NCBI GenBank assembly: GCA_964057225.1 | Contig: OZ059894.1 | Span: 1,178,001-1,242,000, forward strand | Origin: Auanema rhodensis | Lineage: Eukaryota > Nematoda > Chromadorea > Rhabditida > Rhabditidae | DNA: 64,000 bases | Reading direction: 5' to 3' | In this document: positions 14,040-28,900 of the stretch, one piece after another | Layout of the letters: each line of letters opens with the position of its first letter | Numbering within the stretch: position 1 is the first letter of the stretch | Program-made: the position numbers and the translations under genes | Notes under the pieces: generated by a model | Seen by the model: only the letters and a program-made list of their open reading frames with translations | What the model was told of the DNA's origin: nothing | The model's database searches: none

Positions 14040-16147
14040 CAATGTTATTCAACGAAAAAATTAATTCTTCAGGGTGAAAATCGAGGATATAAGTGTGAAC
14101 TTATATCAGTTGATATCTCGGTGCATTTTTAAGCTAGCGCAAATCTGATAACAAAGATCGACGCAGCTTAAAAATCCGCATTGAATGCACTATACTACAT
14201 TGAGAAACGCTCAATACAAAAATTAGTTATGATCGTTTGAAAAATGATGCATTAGTGTATGTTGAGTTTTCATGTACACTCAACATTGCTTCCAAAAACA
14301 TTTTGACAAAAATTTTTTCAAAAAATTTCAAAATAATTTAGCAAAAAGTAGATGTTTTTAGATTCCTTTTTTTAAGGCAAAAACGATGGACAATGTTATT
14401 CAACGAAAAAATTAATTCTTCAGGGTGAAAATCGAGGATATAAGTGTGAACTTATATCAGTTGATATCTCGGTGCATTTTTAAGCTAACGCAAATCTGAT
14501 AACACGGATCGACGCAGCTTAAAAATCCGCATCGAATGCACTATACTACATTGAGAAACGCTTAATACAAAAATTAATTATGATCGTTTGAAAAATGATG
14601 CATTAGTGTATGTTGAGTTTCCATGTACACTCAACATTGCTTCCAAAAACATTTTGACAAAAATTTTTTCAAAAAATTTCAAAATAATTTAGCAAAAAGT
14701 AGATGTTTTTAAATTCCTTTTTTCAATTCAAAGACGATGGACAATGTTTTTCAACAAAAAAATTAATTCTTCAGGGTGAAAATCGAGGATATAAGTGTGA
14801 ACTTATATCAGTTGATATCTCGGTGCATTTTTAAGCTAGCGCAAATCTGATAACACAGATCGACGCAGCTTAAAAATCCGCATCAAATGCACTATACTAC
14901 ATTGAGAAACGCTTAATACAAAAATTAATTATGATCGTTTGAAAAATGATGCATTAGTGTATGTTGAGTTTCCATGTACACTCAACATTGCTTCCAAAAA
15001 CATTTTGACAAAAATTTTTTCGAAAAATTTCAAAATAATTTAGCAAAAAGTAGATGTTTTTAGATTCCTTTTTTTGAAGGCAAAGACGATGGACAATGTT
15101 TTTCAACGAAAAAATTAATTCTTCAGGGTGAAAATCGAGGATATAAGTGTGAACTTATATCAGTTGATATCTCGGTGCATTTTCAAGCTAGCGCAAATCT
15201 GATAACAAAGATCGACGCAGCTTAAAAATCCGCATTGAATGCACTATACTACATTGAGAAACGCTCAATACAAAAATTAGTTATGATCGTTTGAAAAATG
15301 ATGCATTAGTGTATGTTGAGTTTTCATGTACACTCAACATTGCTTCCAAAAACATTTTGACAAAAATTTTTTCAAAAAATTTCAAAATAATTTAGCAAAA
15401 AGTAGATGTTTTTAGATTCCTTTTTTTAAGGCAAAAACGATGGACAATGTTATTCAACGAAAAAATTAATTCTTCAGGGTGAAAATCGAGGATATAAGTG
15501 TGAACTTATATCAGTTGATATCTCGGTGCATTTTTAAGCTAACGCAAATCTGATAACACGGATCGACGCAGCTTAAAAATCCGCATCGAATGCACTATAC
15601 TACATTGAGAAACGCTTAATACAAAAATTAATTATGATCGTTTGAAAAATGATGCATTAGTGTATGTTGAGTTTCCATGTACACTCAACATTGCTTCCAA
15701 AAACATTTTGACAAAAATTTTTTCAAAAAATTTCAAAATAATTTAGCAAAAAGTAGATGTTTTTAAATTCCTTTTTTCAATTCAAAGACGATGGACAATG
15801 TTTTTCAACAAAAAAATTAATTCTTCAGGGTGAAAATCGAGGATATAAGTGTGAACTTATATCAGTTGATATCTCGGTGCATTTTTAAGCTAGCGCAAAT
15901 CTGATAACACAGATCGACGCAGCTTAAAAATCCGCATCAAATGCACTATACTACATTGAGAAACGCTTAATACAAAAATTAATTATGATCGTTTGAAAAA
16001 TGATGCATTAGTGTATGTTGAGTTTCCATGTACACTCAACATTGCTTCCAAAAACATTTTGACAAAAATTTTTTCGAAAAATTTCAAAATAATTTAGCAA
16101 AAAGTAGATGTTTTTAGATTCCTTTTTTTGAAGGCAAAGACGATGGA
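14040..16147 (+). repeat. Tandem duplication of a 3-monomer unit (2 x 1054 bp)
   Basis: 14040-15093 and 15094-16147 repeat three monomers in order. The third member of each (14742, 15796) shares two otherwise rare changes, 'caacaaaaaaatt' at the start and 'catcaaatgc' at p144, plus the 352-bp length from a 7-T run. The first member of the second copy (15094) is a hybrid. It has the 'attttcaagc' front of the copy at 11583 and the acaaag/attg/tcaa body of 14040, so the exchange point lies between 15185 and 15207, inside dyad region 2. Confidence 0.85.
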
Positions 16148-18956
16148 CAATGTTTTTCAACGAAAAAATTAATTCTTCAGGGTGAAAATCGAGGATATAA
16201 GTGTGAACTTATATCAGTTGATATCTCGGTGCATTTTCAAGCTAGCGCAAATCTGATAACACAGATCGACGCAGCTTAAAAATCCGCATCGAATGCACTA
16301 TACTACATTGAGAAACGCTTTATACAAAAATTAGTTATGATCGTTTGAAAAATGATGCATTAGTGTATGTTGAGTTTCCATGTACACTCAACATTGCTTC
16401 CAAAAACATTTTGACAAAAATTTTTTCAAAAAATTTCAAAATAATTTAGCAAAAAGTAGATGTTTTTAGATTCCTTTTTTCAAGGCAAAGACGATGGACA
16501 ATGTTATTCAACGAAAAAATTAATTCTTCAGGGTGAAAATCGAGGATATAAGTGTGAACTTATATCAGTTGATATCTCGGTGCATTTTTAAGCTAGCGCA
16601 AATCTGATAACACAGATCGACGCAGCTTAAAAATCCGCATCGAATGCACTATATTACCATGAGAAACGCTTAATACAAAAATTAGTTATGATCGTTTGAA
16701 AAATGATGCATTAGTGTATGTTGAGTTTCCATGTACACTCAACATTGCTTCCAAAAACATTTTGACAAAAATTTTTTCAAAAAATTTCAAAATAATTTAG
16801 CAAAAAGTAGATGTTTTTAGATTCCTTTTTTCAAGGCAAAGACGATGGACAATGTTATTCAACGAAAAAATTAATTCTTCAGGGTGAAAACCGAGGATAT
16901 AAGTGTGAACTTAAATCAGTTGATATCTCGGTGCATTTTTAAGCTAGCGCAAATCTGATAACACAGATCGACGCAGCTTAAAAATCCGCATCGAATGCAC
17001 TATACTACATTGAGAAACGCTTAATACAAAAATTAGTTATGATCGTTTGAAAAATGATGCATTAGTGTATGTTGAGTTTCCATGTACACTCAACATTGCT
17101 TCCAAAAACATTTTGACAAAAATTTTTTCGAAAAATTTCAAAATAATTTAGCAAAAAGTAGATGTTTTTAAATTCCTTTTTTCAAGGCAAAGACGATGGA
17201 CAATGTTTTTCAACGAAAAAATTAATTCTTCAGGGTGAAAATCGAGGATATAAGTGTGAACTTATATCAGTTGATATCTCGGTGCATTTTTAAGCTAGCG
17301 CAAATCTGATAACACGGATCGACGCAGCTTAAAAATCCGCATCGAATGCACTATAACTACATTGAGAAACGCTTAATACAAAAATTAATTATGATCGTTT
17401 GAAAAATGATGCATTAGTGTATGTTGAGTTTCCATGTACACTCAACATTGCTTCCAAAAACATTTTGACAAAAATTTTTTCGAAAAATTTCAAAATAATT
17501 TAGCAAAAAGTAGATGTTTTTAGATTCCTTTTTTCAAGGCAAAGACGATGGACAATGTTTTTCAACGAAAAAATTAATTCTTCAGGGTGAAAATCGAGGA
17601 TATAAGTGTGAACTTATATCAGTTGATATCTCGGTGCATTTTTAAGCTAGCGCAAATCTGATAACACAGATCGACGCAGCTTAAAAATCCGCATTGAATG
17701 CACTATACTACATTGAGAAACGCTTTATACAAAAATTAGTTATGATCGTTTGAAAAATGATGCATTAGTGTATGTTGAGTTTCCATGTACACTCAACATT
17801 GCTTCCAAAAACATTTTGACAAAAATTTTTTCAAAAAATTTCAAAATAATTTAGCAAAAAGTAGATGTTTTTAGATTCTTTTTTCCAAGGCAAAGACGAT
17901 GGACAATGTTATTCATCGAAAAAATTAATTCTTCAGGGTGAAAATCGAGGATATAAGTGTGAACTTATATCAGTTGATATCTCGGTGCATTTTTAAGCTA
18001 GCGCAAATCTGATACCACAGATCGACGCAGCTTAAAAATCCGCATCGAATGCACTATACTACATTGAGAAACGCTTAATACAAAAATTAGTTATGATCGT
18101 TTGAAAAATGATGCATTAGTGTATGTTGAGTTTCCATGTACACTCAACATTGCTTCCAAAAACATTTTGACAAAAATGTTTTCGGAAAATTTCAAAATAA
18201 TTTAGCAAAAAGTAGATGTTTTTAGATTCCTTTTTTCAAGGCAAAGACGATGGACAATGTTTTTCAACGAAAAAATTAATTCTTCAGGGTGAAAATCGAG
18301 GATATAAGTGTGAACTTATATCAGTTGATATCTCGGTGCATTTTTAAGCTAGCGCAAATCTGATAACACAGATCGACGCAGCTTAAAAATCCGCATCGAA
18401 TGCACTATACTACATTGAGAAACGCTTTATACAAAAATTAGTTATGATCGTTTGAAAAATGATGCATTAGTGTATGTTGAGTTTCCATGTACACTCAACA
18501 TTGCTTCCAAAAACATTTTGACAAAAATTTTTTCAAAAAATTTCAAAATAATTTAGCAAAAAGTAGATGTTTTTAGATTCCTTTTTTCAAGGCAAAGACG
18601 ATGGACAATGTTATTCAACGAAAAAATTAATTCTTCAGGGTGAAAATCGAGGATATAAGTGTGAACTTATATCAGTTGATATCTCGGTGCATTTTTAAGC
18701 TAGCGCAAATCTGATAACACAGATCGACGCAGCTTAAAAATCCGCATCGAATGCACTACATTACATTGAGAAACGCTTAATACAAAAATTAGTTATGATC
18801 GTTTGAAAAATGATGCATTAGTGTATGTTGAGTTTCCATGTACACTCAACATTGCTTCCAAAAACATTTTGACAAAAATTTTTTCAAAAAATTTCGATAT
18901 AATTTAGCAAAAAGTAGATGTTTTTAGATTCCTTTTTTCAAGGCGAAGACGATGGA
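16148..18956 (+). repeat. Mixed segment, first copy of the 18-monomer-offset repeat
   Basis: Monomers at 16148, 16499 and 16850 recur in order at 22468, 22819 and 23170. The one at 17553 recurs at 23521, while the one at 17201 has no counterpart there. The 16850 copy carries the linked p42 c / p65 a pair. The copy at 17201 has an inserted base ('ctataactac', 17351-17360), making it 352 bp. 17904 combines 'ataccacag' with the p275/p282 double change. 18606 introduces 'ctacattac' with 'cgatat' and the 'ggcgaag' tail, a class common further right. Confidence 0.65.
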
Positions 18957-21062
18957 CAATGTTATTCAACGAAAAAATTAATTCTTCAGGGTGAAAATCG
19001 AGGATATAAGTGTGAACTTATATCAGTTGATATCTCGGTGCATTTTTAAGCTAGCGCAAATCTGATAACACAGATCGACGCAGCTTAAAAATCCGCATCG
19101 AATGCACTATACTACATTGAGAAACGCTTAATACAAAAATTAGTTATGATCGTTTGAAAAATGATGCATTAGTGTATGTTGAGTTTCCATGTACACTCAA
19201 CATTGCTTCCAAAAACATTTTGACAAAAATTTTTTCAAAAAATTTCAAAATAATTTAGCAAAAAGTAGATGTTTTTAGATTCGTTTTTCCAAGGCAAAGA
19301 CGATGGACAATGTTATTCATCGAAAAAATTAATTCTTCAGGGTGAAAATCGAGGATATAAGTGTGAACTTATATCAGTTGATATCTCGGTGCATTTTTAA
19401 GCTAGCGCAAATCTGATAACACAGATCGACGCAGCTTAAAAATCCGCATCGAATGCACTATACTACATTGAGAAACGCTTAATACAAAAATTAGTTATGA
19501 TCGTTTGAAAAATGATGCATTAGTGTATGTTGAGTTTCCATGTACACTCAACATTGCTTCCAAAAACATTTTGACAAAAATTTTTTCAAAAAATTTCAAA
19601 ATAATTTAGCAAAAAGTAGATGTTTTTAGATTCCTTTTTTCAAGGCAAAGACGATGGACAATGTTATTCAACGAAAAAATTAATTCTTCAGGGTGAAAAC
19701 CGAGGATATAAGTGTGAACTTAAATCAGTTGATATCTCGGTGCATTTTTAAGCTAGCGCAAATCTGATAACACAGATCGACGCAGCTTAAAAATCCGCAT
19801 CGAATGCACTATACTACATTGAAAAACGCTTAATACAAAAATTAGTTATGATCGTTTGAAAAATGATGCATTAGTGTATGTTGAGTTTCCATGTACACTC
19901 AACATTGCTTCCAAAAACATTTTGACGAAAATTTTTTCAAAAAATTTCAAAATAATTTAGCAAAAAGTAGATGTTTTTAGATTCCTTTTTTCAAAGCAAA
20001 AACGATGGACAATGTAATTCAACGAAAAAATTAATTCTTCAGGGTGAAAATCGAGGATATAAGTGTGAACTTATATCAGTTGATATCTCGGTGCATTTTT
20101 AAGCTAGCGCAAATCTGATAACACAGATCGACGCAGCTTAAAAATCCGCATCGAATGCACTATACTACATTGAGAAACGCTTAATAAAAAAATTAGTTAT
20201 GATCGTTTGAAAAATGATGCATTAGTGTATGTTGAGTTTCCATGTACACTCAACATTGCTTCCAAAAACATTTTGACGAAAATTTTTTCAAAAAATTTCA
20301 AAATAATTTAGCAAAAAGTAGATGTTTTTAGATTCCTTTTTTCAAAGCAAAAACGATGGACAATGTAATTCAACGAAAAAATTAATTCTTCAGGGTGAAA
20401 ATCGAGGATATAAGTGTGAACTTATATCAGTTGATATCTCGGTGCATTTTTAAGCTAGCGCAAATCTGATAACACAGATCGACGCAGCTTAAAAATCCGC
20501 ATCGAATGCACTATACTACATTGAGAAACGCTTAATACAAAAATTAGTTATGATCGTTTGAAAAATGATGCATTAGTGTATGTTGAGTTTCCATGTACAC
20601 TCAACATTGCTTCCAAAAACATTTTGACAAAAATTTTTTCGAAAAATTTCAAAATAATTTAGCAAAAAGTAGATGTTTTTAAATTCCTTTTTTCAAGGCA
20701 AAGACGATGGACAATGTTTTTCAACGAAAAAATTAATTCTTCAGGGTGAAAATCGAGGATATAAGTGTGAACTTATATCAGTTGATATCTCGGTGCATTT
20801 TTAAGCTAGCGCAAATCTGATAACACGGATCGACGCAGCTTAAAAATCCGCATCGAATGCACTATACTACATTGAGAAACGCTTAATACAAAAATTAATT
20901 ATGATCGTTTGAAAAATGATGCATTAGTGTATGTTGAGTTTCCATGTACACTCAACATTGCTTCCAAAAACATTTTGACAAAAATTTTTTCGAAAAATTT
21001 CAAAATAATTTAGCAAAAAGTAGATGTTTTTAAATTCCTTTTTCCAAGGCAAAGACGATGAA
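18957..21062 (+). repeat. Six-monomer block, first copy (repeated at 23872)
   Basis: Six monomers match 23872-25977 at an offset of 4915 bp (14 monomers plus one base). Shared marks are 'attcgtttttcc' tails, the 'ttattcatcg' start, p42 c / p65 a with 'gacgaaaa' (p269 g), two copies with the rare 'taattcaacg' start, and an aaattcc tail. Private changes such as 'gaaaaacgct' (19659 copy) and 'aataaaaaaatt' (20010 copy) arose after the duplication. Confidence 0.75.
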
Positions 21063-22467
21063 CAATGTTTTTCAACGAAAAAATTAATTCTTCAGGGTGA
21101 AAATCGAGGATATAAGTGTGAACTTATATCAGTTGATATCTCGGTGCATTTTTAAGCTAGCGCAAATCTGATAACACAGATCGACGCAGCTTAAAAATCC
21201 GCATTGAATGCACTATACTACATTGAGAAACGCTTTATACAAAAATTAGTTATGATCGTTTGAAAAATGATGCATTAGTGTATGTTGAGTTTCCATGTAC
21301 ACTCAACATTGCTTCCAAAAACATTTTGACAAAAATTTTTTCAAAAAATTTGAAAATAATTTAGCAAAAAGTAGATGTTTTTAGATTCCTTTTTTCAAAG
21401 CAAAAACGATGGACAATGTTATTCAACGAAAAAATTAATTCTTCAGGGTGAAAATCGAGGATATAAGTGTGAACTTATATCAGTTGATATCTCGGTGCAT
21501 TTTTAAGCTAGCGCAAATCTGATAACAAAGATCGACGCAGCTTAAAAATCCGCATTGAATGCACTATACTACATTGAGAAACGCTCAATACAAAAATTAG
21601 TTATGATCGTTTGAAAAATGATGCATTAGTGTATGTTGAGTTTTCATGTACACTCAACATTGCTTCCAAAAACATTTTGACAAAAATTTTTTCAAAAAAT
21701 TTCAAAATAATTTAGCAAAAAGTAGATGTTTTTAGATTCCTTTTTTTAAGGCAAAAACGATGGACAATGTTATTCAACGAAAAAATTAATTCTTCAGGGT
21801 GAAAATCGAGGATATAAGTGTGAACTTATATCAGTTGATATCTCGGTGCATTTTTAAGCTAACGCAAATCTGATAACACGGATCGACGCAGCTTAAAAAT
21901 CCGCATCGAATGCACTATACTACATTGAGAAACGCTTAATACAAAAATTAATTATGATCGTTTGAAAAATGATGCATTAGTGTATGTTGAGTTTCCATGT
22001 ACACTCAACATTGCTTCCAAAAACATTTTGACAAAAATTTTTTCAAAAAATTTCAAAATAATTTAGCAAAAAGTAGATGTTTTTAAATTCCTTTTTTCAA
22101 TTCAAAGACGATGGACAATGTTTTTCAACGAAAAAATTAATTCTTCAGGGTGAAAATCGAGGATATAAGTGTGAACTTATATCAGTTGATATCTCGGTGC
22201 ATTTTTAAGCTAGCGCAAATCTGATAACACAGATCGACGCAGCTTAAAAATCCGCATCGAATGCACTATACTACATTGAGAAACGCTTAATACAAAAATT
22301 AATTATGATCGTTTGAAAAATGATGCATTAGTGTATGTTGAGTTTCCATGTACACTCAACATTGCTTCCAAAAACATTTTGACAAAAATTTTTTCGAAAA
22401 ATTTCAAAATAATTTAGCAAAAAGTAGATGTTTTTAGATTCCTTTTTTTGAAGGCAAAGACGATGGA
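21063..22467 (+). repeat. Third occurrence of part of the 10-monomer block
   Basis: Four monomers repeat those at 10178-11582 and 13689-15093 in order: ttta with tttgaaaat, acaaag with 'gagttttcatg', 'taagctaacgc' with 'caattcaaag', and the 352-bp copy with seven Ts (22443-22449). Three occurrences of the same ordered run within 12 kb show that this set spread as a block. Confidence 0.75.
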
Positions 22468-25400
22468 CAATGTTTTTCAACGAAAAAATTAATTCTTCAG
22501 GGTGAAAATCGAGGATATAAGTGTGAACTTATATCAGTTGATATCTCGGTGCATTTTCAAGCTAGCGCAAATCTGATAACACAGATCGACGCAGCTTAAA
22601 AATCCGCATCGAATGCACTATACTACATTGAGAAACGCTTTATACAAAAATTAGTTATGATCGTTTGAAAAATGATGCATTAGTGTATGTTGAGTTTCCA
22701 TGTACACTCAACATTGCTTCCAAAAACATTTTGACAAAAATTTTTTCAAAAAATTTCAAAATAATTTAGCAAAAAGTAGATGTTTTTAGATTCCTTTTTT
22801 CAAGGCAAAGACGATGGACAATGTTATTCAACGAAAAAATTAATTCTTCAGGGTGAAAATCGAGGATATAAGTGTGAACTTATATCAGTTGATATCTCGG
22901 TGCATTTTTAAGCTAACGCAAATCTGATAACACAGATCGACGCAGCTTAAAAATCCGCATCGAATGCACTATATTACATTGAGAAACGCTTAATACAAAA
23001 ATTAGTTATGATCGTTTGAAAAATGATGCATTAGTGTATGTTGAGTTTCCATGTACACTCAACATTGCTTCCAAAAACATTTTGACAAAAATTTTTTCAA
23101 AAAATTTCAAAATAATTTAGCAAAAAGTAGATGTTTTTAGATTCCTTTTTTCAAGGCAAAGACGATGGACAATGTTATTCAACGAAAAAATTAATTCTTC
23201 AGGGTGAAAACCGAGGATATAAGTGTGAACTTAAATCAGTTGATATCTCGGTGCATTTTTAAGCTAGCGCAAATCTGATAACACAGATCGACGCAGCTTA
23301 AAAATCCGCATCGAATGCACTATACTACATTGAGAAACGCTTAATACAAAAATTAGTTATGATCGTTTGAAAAATGATGCATTAGTGTATGTTGAGTTTC
23401 CATGTACACTCAACATTGCTTCCAAAAACATTTTGACAAAAATTTTTTCGAAAAATTTCAAAATAATTTAGCAAAAAGTAGATGTTTTTAGATTCCTTTT
23501 TTCAAGGCAAAGACGATGGACAATGTTTTTCAACGAAAAAATTAATTCTTCAGGGTGAAAATCGAGGATATAAGTGTGAACTTATATCAGTTGATATCTC
23601 GGTGCATTTTTAAGCTAGCGCAAATCTGATAACACAGATCGACGCAGCTTAAAAATCCGCATTGAATGCACTATACTACATTGAGAAACGCTTTATACAA
23701 AAATTAGTTATGATCGTTTGAAAAATGATGCATTAGTGTATGTTGAGTTTCCATGTACACTCAACATTGCTTCCAAAAACATTTTGACAAAAATTTTTTC
23801 AAAAAATTTCAAAATAATTTAGCAAAAAGTAGATGTTTTTAGATTCTTTTTTCCAAGGCAAAGACGATGGACAATGTTATTCATCGAAAAAATTAATTCT
23901 TCAGGGTGAAAATCGAGGATATAAGTGTGAACTTATATCAGTTGATATCTCGGTGCATTTTTAAGCTAGCGCAAATCTGATAACACAGATCGACGCAGCT
24001 TAAAAATCCGCATCGAATGCACTATACTACATTGAGAAACGCTTAATACAAAAATTAGTTATGATCGTTTGAAAAATGATGCATTAGTGTATGTTGAGTT
24101 TCCATGTACACTCAACATTGCTTCCAAAAACATTTTGACAAAAATTTTTTCAAAAAATTTCAAAATAATTTAGCAAAAAGTAGATGTTTTTAGATTCGTT
24201 TTTCCAAGGCAAAGACGATGGACAATGTTATTCATCGAAAAAATTAATTCTTCAGGGTGAAAATCGAGGATATAAGTGTGAACTTATATCAGTTGATATC
24301 TCGGTGCATTTTTAAGCTAGCGCAAATCTGATAACACAGATCGACGCAGCTTAAAAATCCGCATCGAATGCACTATACTACATTGAGAAACGCTTAATAC
24401 AAAAATTAGTTATGATCGTTTGAAAAATGATGCATTAGTGTATGTTGAGTTTCCATGTACACTCAACATTGCTTCCAAAAACATTTTGACAAAAATTTTT
24501 TCAAAAAATTTCAAAATAATTTAGCAAAAAGTAGATGTTTTTAGATTCCTTTTTTCAAGGCAAAGACGATGGACAATGTTATTCAACGAAAAAATTAATT
24601 CTTCAGGGTGAAAACCGAGGATATAAGTGTGAACTTAAATCAGTTGATATCTCGGTGCATTTTTAAGCTAGCGCAAATCTGATAACACAGATCGACGCAG
24701 CTTAAAAATCCGCATCGAATGCACTATACTACATTGAGAAACGCTTAATACAAAAATTAGTTATGATCGTTTGAAAAATGATGCATTAGTGTATGTTGAG
24801 TTTCCATGTACACTCAACATTGCTTCCAAAAACATTTTGACGAAAATTTTTTCAAAAAATTTCAAAATAATTTAGCAAAAAGTAGATGTTTTTAGATCCC
24901 TTTTTTCAAAGCAAAAACGATGGACAATGTAATTCAACGAAAAAATTAATTCTTCAGGGTGAAAATCGAGGATATAAGTGTGAACTTATATCAGTTGATA
25001 TCTCGGTGCATTTTTAAGCTAGCGCAAATCTGATAACACAGATCGACGCAGCTTAAAAATCCGCATCGAATGCACTATACTACATTGAGAAACGCTTAAT
25101 ACAAAAATTAGTTATGATCGTTTGAAAAATGATGCATTAGTGTATGTTGAGTTTCCATGTACACTCAACATTGCTTCCAAAAACATTTTGACGAAAATTT
25201 TTTCAAAAAATTTCAAAATAATTTAGCAAAAAGTAGATGTTTTTAGATTCCTTTTTTCAAAGCAAAAACGATGGACAATGTAATTCAACGAAAAAATTAA
25301 TTCTTCAGGGTGAAAATCGAGGATATAAGTGTGAACTTATATCAGTTGATATCTCGGTGCATTTTTAAGCTAGCGCAAATCTGATAACACAGATCGACGC

Positions 25401-25977
25401 AGCTTAAAAATCCGCATCGAATGCACTATACTACATTGAGAAACGCTTAATACAAAAATTAGTTATGATCGTTTGAAAAATGATGCATTAGTGTATGTTG
25501 AGTTTCCATGTACACTCAACATTGCTTCCAAAAACATTTTGACAAAAATTTTTTCGAAAAATTTCAAAATAATTTAGCAAAAAGTAGATGTTTTTAAATT
25601 CCTTTTTTCAAGGCAAAGACGATGGACAATGTTTTTCAACGAAAAAATTAATTCTTCAGGGTGAAAATCGAGGATATAAGTGTGAACTTATATCAGTTGA
25701 TATCTCGGTGCATTTTTAAGCTAGCGCAAATCTGATAACACGGATCGACGCAGCTTAAAAATCCGCATCGAATGCACTATACTACATTGAGAAACGCTTA
25801 ATACAAAAATTAATTATGATCGTTTGAAAAATGATGCATTAGTGTATGTTGAGTTTCCATGTACACTCAACATTGCTTCCAAAAACATTTTGACAAAAAT
25901 TTTTTCGAAAAATTTCAAAATAATTTAGCAAAAAGTAGATGTTTTTTAATTCCTTTTTTCAAGGCAAAGACGATGGA
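22468..25977 (+). repeat. Second copies of the 16.1 kb and 19.0 kb blocks, now adjacent
   Basis: Monomers at 22468-23871 match 16148-17200 plus 17553, and those at 23872-25977 match 18957-21062. Compared with the first occurrence, the monomer at 17201 and the three at 17904-18956 are missing. The two regions therefore differ by a deletion or a secondary insertion of whole monomers. No partial monomer is left at the joins. Confidence 0.7.
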
Positions 25978-28900
25978 CAATGTTTTTCAACGAAAAAATT
26001 AATTCTTCAGGGTGAAAATCGAGGATATAAGTGTGAACTTATATCAGTTGATATCTCGGTGCATTTTTAAGCTAGCGCAAATCTGATAACACGGATCGAC
26101 GCAGCTTAAAAATCCGCATCGAATGCACTATACTACATTGAGAAACGCTTAATACAAAAATTAATTATGATCGTTTGAAAAATGATGCATTAGTGTATGT
26201 TGAGTTTCCATGTACACTCAACATTGCTTCCAAAAACATTTTGACAAAAATTTTTTCGAAAAATTTCAAAATAATTTAGCAAAAAGTAGATGTTTTTAGA
26301 TTCCTTTTTTCAAGGCAAAGACGATGGACAATGTTTTTCAACGAAAAAATTAATTCTTCAGGGTGAAAATCGAGGATATAAGTGTGAACTTATATCAGTT
26401 GATATCTCGGTGCATTTTTAAGCTAGCGCAAATCTGATAACACAGATCGACGCAGCTTAAAAATCCGCATTGAATGCACTATACTACATTGAGAAACGCT
26501 TTATACAAAAATTAGTTATGATCGTTTGAAAAATGATGCATTAGTGTATGTTGAGTTTCCATGTACACTCAACATTGCTTCCAAAAACATTTTGACAAAA
26601 ATTTTTTCAAAAAATTTCAAAATAATTTAGCAAAAAGTAGATGTTTTTAGATTCCTTTTTCCAAGGCAAAGACGATGGACAATGTTTTTCAACGAAAAAA
26701 TTAATTCTTCAGGGTGAAAATCGAGGATATAAGTGTGAACTTATATCAGTTGATATCTCGGTGCATTTTTAAGCTAGCGCAAATCTGATAACACAGATCG
26801 ACGCAGCTTAAAAATCCGCATTGAATGCACTATACTACATTGAGAAACGCTTTATACAAAAATTAGTTATGATCGTTTGAAAAATGATGCATTAGTGTAT
26901 GTTGAGTTTCCATGTACACTCAACATTGCTTCCAAAAACATTTTGACAAAAATTTTTTCAAAAAATTTCAAAATAATTTAGCAAAAAGTAGATGTTTTTA
27001 GATTCCTTTTTTCAAAGCAAAAACGATGGACAATGTAATTCAACGAAAAAATTAATTCTTCAGGGTGAAAATCGAGGATATAAGTGTGAACTTATATCAG
27101 TTGATATCTCGGTGCATTTTTAAGCTAGCGCAAATCTGATAACACAGATCGACGCAGCTTAAAAATCCGCATCGAATGCACTATACTACATTGAGAAACG
27201 CTTAATACAAAAATTAGTTATGATCGTTTGAAAAATGATGCATTAGTGTATGTTGAGTTTCCATGTACACTCAACATTGCTTCCAAAAACATTTTGACAA
27301 AAATGTTTTCGGAAAATTTCAAAATAATTTAGCAAAAAGTAGATGTTTTTAGATTCCTTTTTTCAAAGCAAAGACGATGGACAATGTTTTTCAACGAAAA
27401 AATTAATTCTTCAGGGTGAAAATCGAGGATATAAGTGTGAACTTATATCAGTTGATATCTCGGTGCATTTTTAAGCTAGCGCAAATCTGATAACACAGAT
27501 CGACGCAGCTTAAAAATCCGCATCGAATGCACTATACTACATTGAGAAACGCTTAATACAAAAATTAGTTATGATCGTTTGAAAAATGATGCATTAGTGT
27601 ATGTTGAGTTTCCATGTACACTCAACATTGCTTCCAAAAACATTTTGACAAAAATTTTTTCAAAAAATTTCGATATAATTTAGCAAAAAGTAGATGTTTT
27701 TAGATTCCTTTTTTCAAGGCGAAGACGATGGACAATGTTATTCAACGAAAAAATTAATTCTTCAGGGTGAAAATCGAGGATATAAGTGTGAACTTATATC
27801 AGTTGATATCTCGGTGCATTTTTAAGCTAGCGCAAATCTGATAACACAGATCGACGCAGCTTAAAAATCCGCATCGAATGCACTATACTACATTGAGAAA
27901 CGCTTAATACAAAAATTAGTTATGATCGTTTGAAAAATGATGCATTAGTGTATGTTGAGTTTCCATGTACACTCAACATTGCTTCCAAAAACATTTTGAC
28001 AAAAATTTTTTCAAAAAATTTCAAAATAATTTAGCAAAAAGTAGATGTTTTTAGATTCGTTTTTCCAAGGCAAAGACGATGGACAATGTTATTCATCGAA
28101 AAAATTAATTCTTCAGGGTGAAAATCGAGGATATAAGTGTGAACTTATATCAGTTGATATCTCGGTGCATTTTTAAGCTAGCGCAAATCTGATAACACAG
28201 ATCGACGCAGCTTAAAAATCCGCATCGAATGCACTATACTACATTGAGAAACGCTTAATACAAAAATTAGTTATGATCGTTTGAAAAATGATGCATTAGT
28301 GTATGTTGAGTTTCCATGTACACTCAACATTGCTTCCAAAAACATTTTGACAAAAATTTTTTCAAAAAATTTCAAAATAATTTAGCAAAAAGTAGATGTT
28401 TTTTAATTCCTTTTTTCAAGGCAAAGACGATGGACAATGTTTTTCAACGAAAAAATTAATTCTTCAGGGTGAAAATCGAGGATATAAGTGTGAACTTATA
28501 TCAGTTGATATCTCGGTGCATTTTTAAGCTAGCGCAAATCTGATAACACGGATCGACGCAGCTTAAAAATCCGCATCGAATGCACTATACTACATTGAGA
28601 AACGCTTAATACAAAAATTAATTATGATCGTTTGAAAAATGATGCATTAGTGTATGTTGAGTTTCCATGTACACTCAACATTGCTTCCAAAAACATTTTG
28701 ACAAAAATTTTTTCGAAAAATTTCAAAATAATTTAGCAAAAAGTAGATGTTTTTAGATTCCTTTTTTCAAGGCAAAGACGATGGACAATGTTTTTCAACG
28801 AAAAAATTAATTCTTCAGGGTGAAAATCGAGGATATAAGTGTGAACTTATATCAGTTGATATCTCGGTGCATTTTTAAGCTAGCGCAAATCTGATAACAC

